Positions 24,274-32,627 of a stretch of 64,000 nucleotides of DNA are shown piece by piece (position 1 is the first letter of the stretch; the number at the start of each line of letters is the position of its first letter). The stretch spans positions 62,001-126,000 of the forward strand of contig NZ_FOEF01000008.1 of the NCBI RefSeq assembly GCF_900110575.1, given 5' to 3'. The notes under the pieces are model-generated. The model worked only from the letters and a program-made list of their open reading frames with translations, searched no databases and was not told where the DNA came from. This DNA comes from Amycolatopsis saalfeldensis. Lineage in GTDB: Bacteria > Actinomycetota > Actinomycetes > Mycobacteriales > Pseudonocardiaceae. A program made the translations under genes and the position numbers.

Positions 24274-24968
24274 CGGGCCCGCACCTTCCGCGCCCACGGG
24301 GCGAGCGCGCGTTCGCTCAGCCAGAGCAGCAGGTCGACGACCACCGCGAGCACCACCGAAAGCACGATGCCGGCGATGATCGGGCTCGGGTTGGGCGTGG
24401 TGGTCTGGATGCCGGCGCGGATGAAGTAGCCGAGGCCGCCCATGCCGAGCAGCGAGGTCACCGTCACCAGGCCGATCGTCGTCACCGCGGCCACGCGCAG
24501 GCCCGCGATCACCACCGGCAGCGCCAGCGGCAGCTCGACCTGCCAGAGCAGCCGCCGCCGGGTGAAGCCCATGCCGATCGCGGCCTCGCGGACCTCGGTG
24601 GGCACCTGCTGGACGCCGGTGACGATGTTGCGGATCAGGATCAGCAGCGTGTACGTCGCCAGCGGGATCACCGCCGTGGTGAACGAAAGCCCGAAGAACG
24701 GCACCAGCAACGCGAACGCCCCGAGGCTCGGGATCACGTACAGCGCGCCCGTCGCGCCGATCACCAGCGGGTAGAACCAGCGGTAGCGCAAGCACAAGGT
24801 GGACAGGACCAGCGAGACGACCAGCCCGATGCCGAGCGCCGCGGCGGTCAGGGCGATGTGCTCGCCGAGCCGCTGGACGATGGCGTCGGAGTTGCGCTCG
24901 ACCCACCGCCACTCGAAGATCGGCCGGCTGCTCTCGGCGAGCAGCGGGGTCACCGAAGGCGCGTGCAC
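24270..24968 (-). CDS. Glycine betaine/choline-type ABC transporter permease (OpuCB-like)
   Basis: A 232-residue permease, paralogous to its downstream partner. It has helices such as IALTAAALGIGLVVSLVLST and the EAA-type loop PTEVREAAIGMGFTRRRLLW. The start is GTG at 24968. The gap to the divergent binding-protein gene (24969-25105) must hold both promoters. Substrate by family: betaine, carnitine or choline, probably for osmoprotection. Confidence 0.88.
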   Translation of the reverse strand: MHAPSVTPLLAESSRPIFEWRWVERNSDAIVQRLGEHIALTAAALGIGLVVSLVLSTLCLRYRWFYPLVIGATGALYVIPSLGAFALLVPFFGLSFTTAVIPLATYTLLILIRNIVTGVQQVPTEVREAAIGMGFTRRRLLWQVELPLALPVVIAGLRVAAVTTIGLVTVTSLLGMGGLGYFIRAGIQTTTPNPSPIIAGIVLSVVLAVVVDLLLWLSERALAPWARKVRAR

Positions 24969-25105
24969 CGGGCGACCTTACCCCGTTCGGGGTGTCGGAT
25001 TCCGGTTGTTGAGATCAGGTCGCGGTTGAATCCCAATCCGTGGTTTCTGTCGTGGCTCACGGTTAAGGTCCAATCCTCTGTTCGTGGAAAGAGGAGTGTG
25101 GGGAC

Positions 25106-26026
25106 GTGCGCTGGACCCGGAACATCCGAGCGGCCGCACTGGTGGCGGTCGCCGCCTTGGGCCTGACCGCCTGCGGGGGTGGGGGCTCGGACCAGCCCGC
25201 CGCCCCGAGCAAGGGCGGCGCGCCGATCGTCGTCGCCTCGTTCAACTTCACCGACAGCCAGATCCTGGCCGAGATCTACGCGGCCGCGCTGGAGGCGAAG
25301 GGCTACCCGGTCACCCGCAAGCTCAACCTGGGCTCGCGGGAGCTGATCTACCCGTCGCTGAAGTCGGGCGAGCTGCAGTTCCTGCCCGAGTACCAGGGGT
25401 CGGCGATCACCACCGGCTTCGGCAAGGACCCGGTCAAGGACGCCCCGGGCGAGCACGAGCAGCTGGCCAAGCTGTTCGAGCCGTCCGGCATCTCGCTGCT
25501 GAACTACGCGGCGGACGAGGACAAGAACACCTACATCGTGAAGGCCGACCTGGCCAAGTCCAAGGGCCTGACCAGCATCAGCGACCTGAAGAAGCTCGAC
25601 AAGGTCGTCATGGCCGGCCCGCCGGAGTGCGAGAAGCGGCTGCCGTGCTTCCAGGGCTTCAAGGACGTGTACAAGCTCACCAACGCGACGTTCCAGACCG
25701 TGCAGGAGGCCGGCCCGCGGGTGCAGCAGCTCAACTCCGGCGCCGTCACGGTGATCCCGGTCGACTCGGTGAGCCCGCTCGTCGGCGACCCGCAGTACGT
25801 GGCGCTGAAGGACGACCTCACCATCGTGCCCACCGAGAACGTGGTGCCCGCGGTGAACAAGAAGGTGCTCGACGAGCGCGGCGCCGACTTCGCGGCGGCG
25901 GTCAACGCCGTCAGCGCGAAGCTGACCACCGAGGGGATGCGCGAGCTGAACAAGCGCGTCGACTCCGACGGTGAAGTGGCCGCGGACGTGGCGAAGGACT
26001 GGCTGAAGCAGCAGGGCCTCGGCTGA
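25106..26026 (+). CDS. Glycine betaine-type ABC substrate-binding lipoprotein (OpuCC-like)
   Basis: A 306-residue lipoprotein: signal ALVAVAALGLTAC with the lipobox Cys near residue 23, then the OpuAC-type fold (VVASFNFTDSQILAEIYAAA, KSGELQFLPEYQGSA and AVNKKVLDERGADFAAAVNA). It delivers the ligand to the two permeases encoded on the other strand. The start is GTG 25106, nine bases after GAGGAG. A terminator follows at 26041. Confidence 0.9.
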   Translation: MRWTRNIRAAALVAVAALGLTACGGGGSDQPAAPSKGGAPIVVASFNFTDSQILAEIYAAALEAKGYPVTRKLNLGSRELIYPSLKSGELQFLPEYQGSAITTGFGKDPVKDAPGEHEQLAKLFEPSGISLLNYAADEDKNTYIVKADLAKSKGLTSISDLKKLDKVVMAGPPECEKRLPCFQGFKDVYKLTNATFQTVQEAGPRVQQLNSGAVTVIPVDSVSPLVGDPQYVALKDDLTIVPTENVVPAVNKKVLDERGADFAAAVNAVSAKLTTEGMRELNKRVDSDGEVAADVAKDWLKQQGLG

Positions 26027-26040
26027 CGTTCTGCCTGGTC

Positions 26041-26077
26041 GAACGGGCCGCTCGGGGTTCTCCCGGGCGGCCCGTTC
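26041..26077 (+). terminator. Terminator after the binding protein gene
   Basis: GAACGGGCCG (26041-26050) pairs perfectly with CGGCCCGTTC (26068-26077), 15 bases after the stop. Confidence 0.8.
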
Positions 26078-26131
26078 GCTGTGTGTGCGAAGGTAGCGAC
26101 GGCGGAAAACGAGGAGAAGCTGAGGAGCACG

Positions 26132-26566
26132 ATGGGAAAGGTCACGGCCACCGCGGAGCGCACGATCGACGCGCCGGTGGACAGGGTTCGCGAACTGGTC
26201 GCCGACTACGCCGAGACCCGGCCGAAGCTGCTCACCGAGCACTACCGCGACTACGAGGTGACCGCGGGCGGGCACGGCGCGGGCACTGAGGCGAGCTGGA
26301 AGCTGCAAGCGACGTCGAAGCGCGTGCGCGACGTGGCGGCCACCGTGAGCGAGCCGTCCCCGGGCACCCTCGTCGAGACCGACGCGAACTCCAGCATGGT
26401 CACCACCTGGACGGTGGCGTCCGCCGGCGAGCGCTCGCTGGTGCGCATCGAGACCAGCTGGGACGGCGCCGGCGGCATCGGCGGCTTCTTCGAGAAGACG
26501 TTCGCGCCGGGTGGATTGAAGAAGATCTACGACGGCGTGCTCGGCAAGCTCGAAGAGATCGTGTAG
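26132..26566 (+). CDS. SRPBCC (START-like) family protein
   Basis: A 144-residue protein of the polyketide cyclase/SRPBCC fold: TATAERTIDAPVDRVRELVA at the N-terminus, GTEASWKLQATSKRV, and a C-terminal helix GLKKIYDGVLGKLEEIV that closes the hydrophobic pocket. The ATG at 26132 has GAGGAG at 26122-26127. Members bind lipids or other hydrophobic ligands; no ligand can be named. Confidence 0.85.
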   Translation: MGKVTATAERTIDAPVDRVRELVADYAETRPKLLTEHYRDYEVTAGGHGAGTEASWKLQATSKRVRDVAATVSEPSPGTLVETDANSSMVTTWTVASAGERSLVRIETSWDGAGGIGGFFEKTFAPGGLKKIYDGVLGKLEEIV

Positions 26567-26600
26567 CGCTCACCACAGGTCCCCGCTGAATCGGAATGAT

Positions 26601-26654
26601 CGCCCCGGTTGACTGGTTGGCCGGGTATATGCGGGGCGAACGCCCCGGTTGACT
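26601..26654. repeat. Direct repeat CGCCCCGGTTGACT
   Basis: The 14-mer is found at 26601-26614 and again at 26641-26654, exactly 40 bp apart (nearly four turns), just upstream of the oxidoreductase start at 26679. It could be a pair of activator or repressor sites. Confidence 0.6.
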
Positions 26655-26678
26655 CAGCCCACGAAACGGAGTTCAGCG

Positions 26679-27689
26679 GTGAACGCACCGACCCAGGCCA
26701 CGGAGATCCGGCTCGCCTCCCGTCCGCACGGCGTCCCGACGCAGGACAACTTCGACATCGTCGACACCGAGATCCCCTCGCCCGGCGCGGGGCAGATCCT
26801 GGTGCGCAACCTCTTCATGAGCGTCGACCCGGCCATGCGCGGCCGGATGAGCTCGGCGAAGTCGTACGCGCCGCCGTTCGAGGTGGGCGAGGTCATGTCC
26901 GGCGGCGCGCTCGGCGAGGTCGTCGAGTCCACTGTGGACGGCTTCAAGCCGGGCGACCACGTGTTGCACCAAGCCGGCTGGCGCACCCACGCCGTGCTCG
27001 ACGCGGCGAGGAGCGTGAAGGTGGACGCCTCGGCGGCGCCGCTTTCGACCTACCTCGGCGTGCTCGGCATGCCGGGCCTCACTGCGTACGCCGGGCTGCT
27101 GGTGAGCGCGGAGTTCAAGCCGGGCGACACGGTGTTCGTGTCCGGCGCCGCGGGCGCGGTCGGCTCCCTGGTCGGGCAGCTGGCCAAGCTGAAGGGCGCC
27201 AAGCGCGTGATCGGCAGCGCCGGCTCGGCGGAGAAGGTGCGGCACCTGATCGACGACCTCGGCTTCGACGCCGCGTTCAACTACAAGGACGGCCCCGTCA
27301 CCGAGCAGCTGGCGGCAGCCGCGCCCGAGGGCATCGACGTCTACTTCGACAACGTCGGCGGCGAGCACCTCGAGGCCGCCATCGCGTCGATGAACCTGCA
27401 CGGCCGCATCGCCGTCTGCGGGATGATCTCGGTGTACAACGCCACCGAGCCGACCCCGGCGCCGCGCAACCTGCCGCAGATCATCGCCAAGCGCCTCACC
27501 ATCCGCGGCCTGCTGGTGATCGACCACTGGAGCCTGCGCGAGCAGTTCGTCACCGAGGTGGCGCCGCTGGTGGCTTCGGGCGAGATCAAGTACTCGGAGA
27601 CGTTCGTCGACGGCATCCGCAACGCGCCCGAGGCGTTCCTCGGCCTGCTCGGCGGGGCCAACACCGGCAAGATGCTGGTCCGGCTCTGA
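26679..27689 (+). CDS. NADP-dependent MDR oxidoreductase (CurA/PTGR type)
   Basis: A 336-residue zinc-free medium-chain reductase. Landmarks are VRNLFMSVDPAMRGRM, the NADP fold VFVSGAAGAVGSLVGQLAK, GFDAAFNYKDG, YFDNVGGEHLEAAI and GRIAVCGMISVYN. These match prostaglandin/leukotriene B4 reductase and curcumin-reductase relatives, which reduce activated C=C bonds. The start is GTG at 26679. It is monocistronic, with a 14-bp direct repeat upstream. Confidence 0.9.
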   Translation: MNAPTQATEIRLASRPHGVPTQDNFDIVDTEIPSPGAGQILVRNLFMSVDPAMRGRMSSAKSYAPPFEVGEVMSGGALGEVVESTVDGFKPGDHVLHQAGWRTHAVLDAARSVKVDASAAPLSTYLGVLGMPGLTAYAGLLVSAEFKPGDTVFVSGAAGAVGSLVGQLAKLKGAKRVIGSAGSAEKVRHLIDDLGFDAAFNYKDGPVTEQLAAAAPEGIDVYFDNVGGEHLEAAIASMNLHGRIAVCGMISVYNATEPTPAPRNLPQIIAKRLTIRGLLVIDHWSLREQFVTEVAPLVASGEIKYSETFVDGIRNAPEAFLGLLGGANTGKMLVRL

Positions 27690-27754
27690 GCTTCTGAGCG
27701 GCTTGTCGGTGGAGGGTGTTGAGCTGGTGGTGTACCCCGCAACTCTCAGCCAGG

Positions 27755-27775
27755 TCATCCCCGTGAACGGGGTGA
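27755..27775. terminator. Weak hairpin between convergent genes
   Basis: TCA-T-CCCC (27755-27762) pairs with GGGGTGA (27769-27775) with one bulge. It lies between the MDR gene and the convergent HAD gene. Confidence 0.4.
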
Positions 27776-27861
27776 CTCGCTCAGCCCGGCAGTGACCCAG
27801 CAGACCCGGGGTGCAGACAAGACGCGTACGCCTGTCCGCCCCTGACGTCCACCAGTGGGCC

Positions 27862-28509
27862 TCAGCCGAAGGACAGCTCGGGCAGGCTCGCCGCCGTGTG
27901 GTCGGGGGCGGGCGTGCCCGGCAACGGCCGGACGCCGGGCCGCGTGAGCAGCGCGGTCCGTAGTCCGGCCGCGTGCGCGCCGGCGATGTCCCACCCGTGC
28001 GCGGCGACCATCACGGCCTGGCCGGGCTCGAGGTCGTAGGCGTCGAGCACCTGCCGGTACGGCTCGGGCGCGGGCTTGAGCCGGCTGACCTGCTGCGCGG
28101 AGAAGATCCGGTCGAGCGCCGTCGCGACCCCCGCGTGCTGCAGCTGGGTCTCCGCGGTGGCCAGCGGCGAGTTCGTCAGCGCGACGACGGTGTGCCCGGC
28201 CTGCTTGAGTTTCTTCAGCCCTGGCAACACATCGGCGTGCGCGGACAGCGAAAGCAGCGCTTCGCGGAACCCGGTCAGCTCGGCGTCGGTGAGCTCATGG
28301 CCGTACCGCGCCACCGTGTCGACGGCCGCCGCGCCGGCGATCTCCGCGAAGTCCCGGTAGCCGCCGGTCGCCGTGGTGGCGAGCGCGGTGTGGATGGCGA
28401 GGTCGAACCACTCCCGCCGCGCCCGAGCCGCTCCGGTCAGCCCGGTGAACCACGGGTCGAGGCCCGCGAGGTCGAGCAGGGTTTCGTTGACGTCGAAGAC
28501 ACACAGCAT
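27862..28509 (-). CDS. Haloacid dehalogenase type II (HAD superfamily)
   Basis: A 215-residue HAD hydrolase: motif I FDVNETLLDL (nucleophile Asp), motif II VVALTNSPLATAE, the Lys in SRLKPAPEPYRQVL, and the motif IV region VAAHGWDIAGAHAAGLRTAL. The HGWDIAGA form is typical of type II haloacid dehalogenases. It may act on 2-haloalkanoates or be a general phosphatase. It follows the PPOX gene by 19 bp with a ribosome site (GGGAGAA), so they form an operon. Confidence 0.87.
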   Translation of the reverse strand: MLCVFDVNETLLDLAGLDPWFTGLTGAARARREWFDLAIHTALATTATGGYRDFAEIAGAAAVDTVARYGHELTDAELTGFREALLSLSAHADVLPGLKKLKQAGHTVVALTNSPLATAETQLQHAGVATALDRIFSAQQVSRLKPAPEPYRQVLDAYDLEPGQAVMVAAHGWDIAGAHAAGLRTALLTRPGVRPLPGTPAPDHTAASLPELSFG

Positions 28510-28528
28510 GTGTTCTCCCTCGGCGGGT

Positions 28529-29149
28529 TCAGTACTGCTGGGTGGCGGAGCGGTGGTCGAGGTCGGCGTCGAGCTGGTCGACGGTCGCCGTGAGGTTCAG
28601 CTGGTCACGCAGGATGCAGCCGAGCGTGGGCAGCTCCGCGCGCTCCGGCCAGGTCTCCGGCTGCCACAGCGAGGAACGCAGGAAAGCCTTGGCGCAGTGC
28701 ATGTACAGCTCCCGCACCTCGATCACGATCGCCAGCCGCGGGCGCTTTCCCTTGACCACGAGGTCGTCGAAGAACGGCGCGTCGGCGACGATCGTGGCGC
28801 GGCCGTTGACCCGCAGGGTTTCGTTCATGCCCGGGATGAGGAACAGCAGGCCGGCGTGCGGGTTGTCGAGGATGTTGCGGAAGCTGTCCACGAGCTTGTT
28901 GCCCGGCCGGTCCGCGAGCACGAGGGTCTTGTCGTCCAGCACCAGCACGGAGCCGGCGGGGTCGCCGCGCGGGGAGACGTCGCAGCTGCCGTCGGGCGCG
29001 GACGTCGCCAGCAGGCAGAACGGCGAGTGCGCGATCAGCGTCCGCGCGTGCTCGTCGATGTGGCCGAGGATCTTCCTGGCCGTCCGCTCGCTCGCCTCGC
29101 CGACCACGTCGCGCAGGGCCTCGTGGGTGGAGATCACCGTTGTCGCCAT
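28529..29149 (-). CDS. FMN-dependent PPOX-type flavoprotein (MSMEG_1061-like)
   Basis: A 206-residue split-barrel flavoprotein: SPFCLLATSAPDGSCDVSPR, GDPAGSVLVLDDKTLVLADR, PGNKLVDSFRNILDNPHAGL and ELYMHCAKAFLRSSLW. This C-terminal YMHCAKA pattern fits the MSMEG_1061 subgroup of the pyridoxamine 5'-phosphate oxidase-like family, which use FMN or F420. The ATG at 29149 is chosen. It is the first gene of a pair with the HAD hydrolase. Substrate unknown. Confidence 0.87.
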   Translation of the reverse strand: MATTVISTHEALRDVVGEASERTARKILGHIDEHARTLIAHSPFCLLATSAPDGSCDVSPRGDPAGSVLVLDDKTLVLADRPGNKLVDSFRNILDNPHAGLLFLIPGMNETLRVNGRATIVADAPFFDDLVVKGKRPRLAIVIEVRELYMHCAKAFLRSSLWQPETWPERAELPTLGCILRDQLNLTATVDQLDADLDHRSATQQY

Positions 29150-29202
29150 GGCTCCAGTGAACCGCGCCGGGAAGGGTGGGCGACAGGGGATATTCCGGGC
29201 GG

Positions 29203-29826
29203 TCACTCCTGGACCGGGCCGTGCCCGTCGCGGTGGGCTTCGATCACGATGCGGGCCGCGGTGGTGGACTTCGCCGCGACCTGGGCGGCCGTGTAGTTCA
29301 TGCGGCGGTAGACGCCGTTGAGGAAGAATTCGCCGTAGCCGTGGGCCTGGGCGTTGAGCTGCTCCATCAGTTCCAGGGCCGCCGGCGGGTACGGGCAGAC
29401 GGCGAGGCACAGCGTCAGGTACGAGTCGATCAGGGCACGGCGGCTGTCGTGCAGCTCGGTGTACTTCGGGTCCTGGAGCCCTTCGGCGAAGATCGCCTGG
29501 AAGCCGATGCGGCGGTCGATCAGGAAGCTCGTGTACGCGCCCGTCGCGGCGGCCAGCTGGCAGACGGTGTCCGGTTCGTCCTTCGCGACGGCCGCCTCCA
29601 CCTGCTCGCGCAGCTGGCAGGCCGTGTTCGTCGCGACGGCCGCCAGCAGGCTGGTGCGGTCCGGGAAGTGCCGGTACGGCGCGGCGGGCGAGACCTTCGC
29701 GCGCTTGGCCACCTGCGCCACCGAGAAGCCGTCCATGCCCAGCTCCGCGATGAGGTCCACCGACACCCGCACGAGCTCGTCACGCAGATCGCCGTGGTGG
29801 TACTTGCCGCCCATGCGCTGAATCAC
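29203..29826 (-). CDS. TetR family regulator, divergent from alcohol dehydrogenase
   Basis: A 207-residue TetR protein with the HTH DGFSVAQVAKRAKVSPAAPY, then RHFPDRTSLLAAVA, and a TetR_C-type helical domain. The start is GTG 29826 or ATG 29814; both are plausible. It is divergent from the adh gene, and the gap holds two similar inverted repeats. Repression of adh and of itself is likely. Confidence 0.9.
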   Translation of the reverse strand: MIQRMGGKYHHGDLRDELVRVSVDLIAELGMDGFSVAQVAKRAKVSPAAPYRHFPDRTSLLAAVATNTACQLREQVEAAVAKDEPDTVCQLAAATGAYTSFLIDRRIGFQAIFAEGLQDPKYTELHDSRRALIDSYLTLCLAVCPYPPAALELMEQLNAQAHGYGEFFLNGVYRRMNYTAAQVAAKSTTAARIVIEAHRDGHGPVQE

Positions 29827-29848
29827 ATCCGATCACCCTCGCGCATAT

Positions 29849-29890
29849 GTAAGAGACCTCTTACTATAGACATGTGAGAGAGGTCTTACA
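29849..29890. promoter_or_regulatory. Two TetR-type operator sites
   Basis: GTAAGAG-AC-CTCTTAC (29849-29864) is a perfect inverted repeat. TGTGAGAGAGGTCTTACA (29873-29890) is a related imperfect one. Together they also form a larger mirror, TATGTAAGA...TCTTACATA. They sit between the TetR gene and the adh gene. Confidence 0.72.
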
Positions 29891-29932
29891 TAGAAAACCC
29901 GGGCGGTTGCCCGGACTTGTCTGGAGGGTTTC

Positions 29933-30982
29933 ATGACCACCACCACGCCCGCCATCGCCGTATCGGCTCCGGGTGCCCCGCTCGCCACGACGACGATCGA
30001 GCGCCGGGACCTGCGTGCGGACGACGTGCTGATCGACATCGCGTTCGCGGGCATCTGCCACAGCGACCTCCACCAGGCGAAGGAGGACTGGGGTTCGGCG
30101 ATCTTCCCCATGGTCCCGGGCCACGAGATCGCCGGCGTCGTCGCCGCGGTCGGCGCTGACGTGACGAAGTACCAGGTCGGCGACCGCGTGGGCGTCGGCT
30201 GCATGGTCGACTCGTGCGGTGAGTGCGAGTACTGCCTGGCCGGCACCGAGCAGTTCTGCCTGAAGGGCAACGTCCAGACGTACAACGGCGTCGGCTTCGA
30301 CGGCGAGAACACCTACGGCGGGTACAGCCGCCAGGTCGTGGTGCGGGACGCGTTCGTCTGCCGGATCCCGGAGGGCATCGAGCTGGACGTCGCCGCGCCG
30401 CTGCTCTGCGCGGGCATCACCACCTACTCGCCGCTGCGCCACTGGGGCGCCGGGCCGGGCAAGAAGGTCGCCGTCGTCGGCCTCGGGGGTCTCGGGCACA
30501 TGGCGGTCAAGCTCGCGGTGGCCATGGGCGCCGACGTCACGGTGCTCAGCCAGAGCCTGAAGAAGCAGGAAGACGGTCTGAAACTCGGCGCGAAAGATTA
30601 CTTCGCGACCGGCGACGAGGCCACCTTCGACGTGCTCAAGGGCCGCTTCGACGTCATCCTCAACACCGTCTCGGCGAAGCTCCCGATCGACGCGTACCTC
30701 GGCATGCTGCGGGTCGGCGGCGCGATGGTGAACGTCGGCGCGCCGCCGGAGTCCTTGGCCTACAACGCCTTCTCGCTGCTCGGCGGCAACAAGGTGCTGG
30801 CCGGCTCGATGATCGGCGGCATCGCCGAGACGCAGGAGATGCTCGAGTTCTGCGCCGAGCACGGCCTCGGCGCCGAGATCGAGACGATCTCCGCCGACCA
30901 GGTCAACGCGGCCTACGAGCGGGTCGAGAACAGCGACGTGCGGTACCGCTTCGTGATCGACGCCTCGACCATCGGCGCCTGA
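29933..30982 (+). CDS. Zinc-dependent alcohol dehydrogenase (YahK/cinnamyl-type)
   Basis: A 349-residue MDR dehydrogenase. Catalytic zinc ligands are in [11 protein letters not shown] and [10 protein letters not shown], structural zinc cysteines in [17 protein letters not shown], and the NADP fold is [17 protein letters not shown]. It matches NADP-dependent aldehyde reductases such as YahK and cinnamyl-alcohol dehydrogenases. It is divergently controlled with the TetR gene and ends at a strong bidirectional terminator. Confidence 0.92.
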   Translation: MTTTTPAIAVSAPGAPLATTTIERRDLRADDVLIDIAFAGICHSDLHQAKEDWGSAIFPMVPGHEIAGVVAAVGADVTKYQVGDRVGVGCMVDSCGECEYCLAGTEQFCLKGNVQTYNGVGFDGENTYGGYSRQVVVRDAFVCRIPEGIELDVAAPLLCAGITTYSPLRHWGAGPGKKVAVVGLGGLGHMAVKLAVAMGADVTVLSQSLKKQEDGLKLGAKDYFATGDEATFDVLKGRFDVILNTVSAKLPIDAYLGMLRVGGAMVNVGAPPESLAYNAFSLLGGNKVLAGSMIGGIAETQEMLEFCAEHGLGAEIETISADQVNAAYERVENSDVRYRFVIDASTIGA

Positions 30983-30988
30983 TCTCTC

Positions 30989-31023
30989 GTGAGTGGCGGT
31001 GAGAGCTTCTCGCCGCCACTCAC
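30989..31023. terminator. Bidirectional terminator between adh and purU
   Basis: GTGAGTGGCGG (30989-30999) pairs perfectly with CCGCCACTCAC (31013-31023), in the 46-bp gap between two convergent genes. The GTGAGTG start and TGAGAGC loop resemble the sequence after gpmA, where the element is inserted. Confidence 0.85.
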
Positions 31024-31028
31024 CAGTC

Positions 31029-31910
31029 CTAGAAGACGACGGTTCGGTTGCCGTGCACCAGGACGCGGCCTTCGAGGTGCCAGCGCAGGCCTCGCGCGAG
31101 CGTCACCTTCTCGATGTCGCGGCCCTTGCGCACCATGTCCTCCACCGAGTCGCCGTGGTCGACGCGGATCACGTCCTGCTCGATGATCGGCCCGGCGTCG
31201 AGGTCGGCCGTCACGTAGTGGCAGGTGGCGCCGACCAGCTTGACGCCGCGCGTGTACGCCTGGTGATACGGCTTCGCGCCGGCGAAGGACGGCAGGAAGC
31301 TGTGGTGGATGTTGATCGCCCGCCCGGCCCACTCCGCGCACAGCCCGGCGGGCAGCACCTGCATGAACCGGGCCAGGACCACGGCGTGCGGATCGTGCTC
31401 GTCGACGAGTTCCCGCACCTGCGCAAACGCTTGCGCCTTGCCTTCCGGGTCCCCGGCCGGGAACGGCACGTGGTGGAACGGGATGCCGTGCGCGCGGGTG
31501 ATGTCCGCGAGTGAGGCGTGGTTGCCGATCACCGCGGCGACGTCGACGTCCAGCTCACCCGACGCGACGCGGCCCAGCAGGTCGTACAGGCAGTGCCCGG
31601 ACTTCGACACCAGCACGACCGCGCGCGGCCGCTCGCCGGTGTCGCGCACCGACCAGCTGGACTCCGCCGACAGTTCCGCCGCCACCGCGCCGAACCGCTC
31701 GCGCAGCCCCGCGGCGTCGAAGGGCAGCGAGTCGGCGCGGACGACCTGACGCGTGAAGAACCAGCCCGTGTCCGGGTCGGTGTGGTACGCGGCTTCGACG
31801 ATCATGCCGCCGTGCTCGGCCAGGAATCCCGAGATGCGGGCGATGATGCCGGTGCGGTCGGGGCAGCCGAAGGTGAGGACGTAACGCTGGGGATCAGGCA
31901 CGCCGCCCAT
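31029..31910 (-). CDS. purU: Formyltetrahydrofolate deformylase
   Basis: A 293-residue enzyme that releases formate from 10-formyl-THF, feeding PurT-type purine synthesis and balancing one-carbon units. The N-terminal ACT domain is YVLTFGCPDRTGIIARISGF. The C-terminal formyltransferase domain carries the catalytic Asn-His-Asp set in NIHHSFLPSFAGAKPYHQA and in HYVTADLDAGPIIEQD. The length is normal. It is monocistronic and ends at the shared terminator. Confidence 0.95.
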   Translation of the reverse strand: MGGVPDPQRYVLTFGCPDRTGIIARISGFLAEHGGMIVEAAYHTDPDTGWFFTRQVVRADSLPFDAAGLRERFGAVAAELSAESSWSVRDTGERPRAVVLVSKSGHCLYDLLGRVASGELDVDVAAVIGNHASLADITRAHGIPFHHVPFPAGDPEGKAQAFAQVRELVDEHDPHAVVLARFMQVLPAGLCAEWAGRAINIHHSFLPSFAGAKPYHQAYTRGVKLVGATCHYVTADLDAGPIIEQDVIRVDHGDSVEDMVRKGRDIEKVTLARGLRWHLEGRVLVHGNRTVVF

Positions 31911-31925
31911 TCTCGCCGGTGCTGG

Positions 31926-32627
31926 TCAGGGCGCCGCGAGGGGCTCCAGGAGGGTGCCGTCGCCGGTGGTGGCGGCGTGGTTCGGGCGGCCCCAGAGCGC
32001 GCGGTAAACGTCGTCGGCGGGGCCGCTGAGCGTGACGTCCGGGCGGCCTTCGCCGACGAGCGCGGGCGGCTCGCCTTCGCGCAGGGCGATGGTCCACAAA
32101 CGACCTTCGGTCTCGACGCGAACGGTCCCGTCCCGGTTCGAGGGCCGGGCGCGCCGGGGCATCAGGAAGGTGAGGAACTCGTCCACGCCGTCGGCGGCGA
32201 ACGCGGCGGCGTACCGGGTCGGCGGCGGCTCGGGCAGCGCGCTTTCGGCGTCCAGCCGGTGGATCGCCATCTCGTGCGCCATCCGCCGGGTCAGGTCGCC
32301 GCAGGTGATGGTGGCGCCGCCGCGTGGGAACGGCGAGCGGACGGGGCCGTCGGCCGGTCGGCGCAGCGCCTCGCGCAGGGCGAGCCGCTCGCCGTCCCAG
32401 CAGCCGAGCAGGTCCGCCCAGCCGGTGGGCGCCGACGGCTCAGCTGCCCGGTCCGTGATCACCGCCACGCTGGAGGAGAGCACCCTCGCCAGGTGGGTCA
32501 CCAGGTCGTGCACAGTCCATTTCGGACAGTTCCGGACGCGCGCCGCCGGGCCCGCCGTCAGCGCGGCCGTCTTCAGCCGGTCGCTGTGGATGTCGATCGT
32601 CTCCCGCAGGTGGTCCGCTCCGTCCAT
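31926..32627 (-). CDS. Maleylpyruvate isomerase family, mycothiol-dependent protein
   Basis: A 233-residue DinB-like protein: PKWTVHDLVTHLARVLSSSV with an early His, and RRMAHEMAIHRLDAESAL with the second His pair, followed by the C-terminal MDMPI domain (LWTIALREGEPPALVGEGRP). The family uses mycothiol, whose biosynthetic gene mshA lies about 6 kb away. The start at 32627 lies inside the 3' part of the DedA-like gene, an unusually long same-strand overlap. Confidence 0.85.
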   Translation of the reverse strand: MDGADHLRETIDIHSDRLKTAALTAGPAARVRNCPKWTVHDLVTHLARVLSSSVAVITDRAAEPSAPTGWADLLGCWDGERLALREALRRPADGPVRSPFPRGGATITCGDLTRRMAHEMAIHRLDAESALPEPPPTRYAAAFAADGVDEFLTFLMPRRARPSNRDGTVRVETEGRLWTIALREGEPPALVGEGRPDVTLSGPADDVYRALWGRPNHAATTGDGTLLEPLAAP

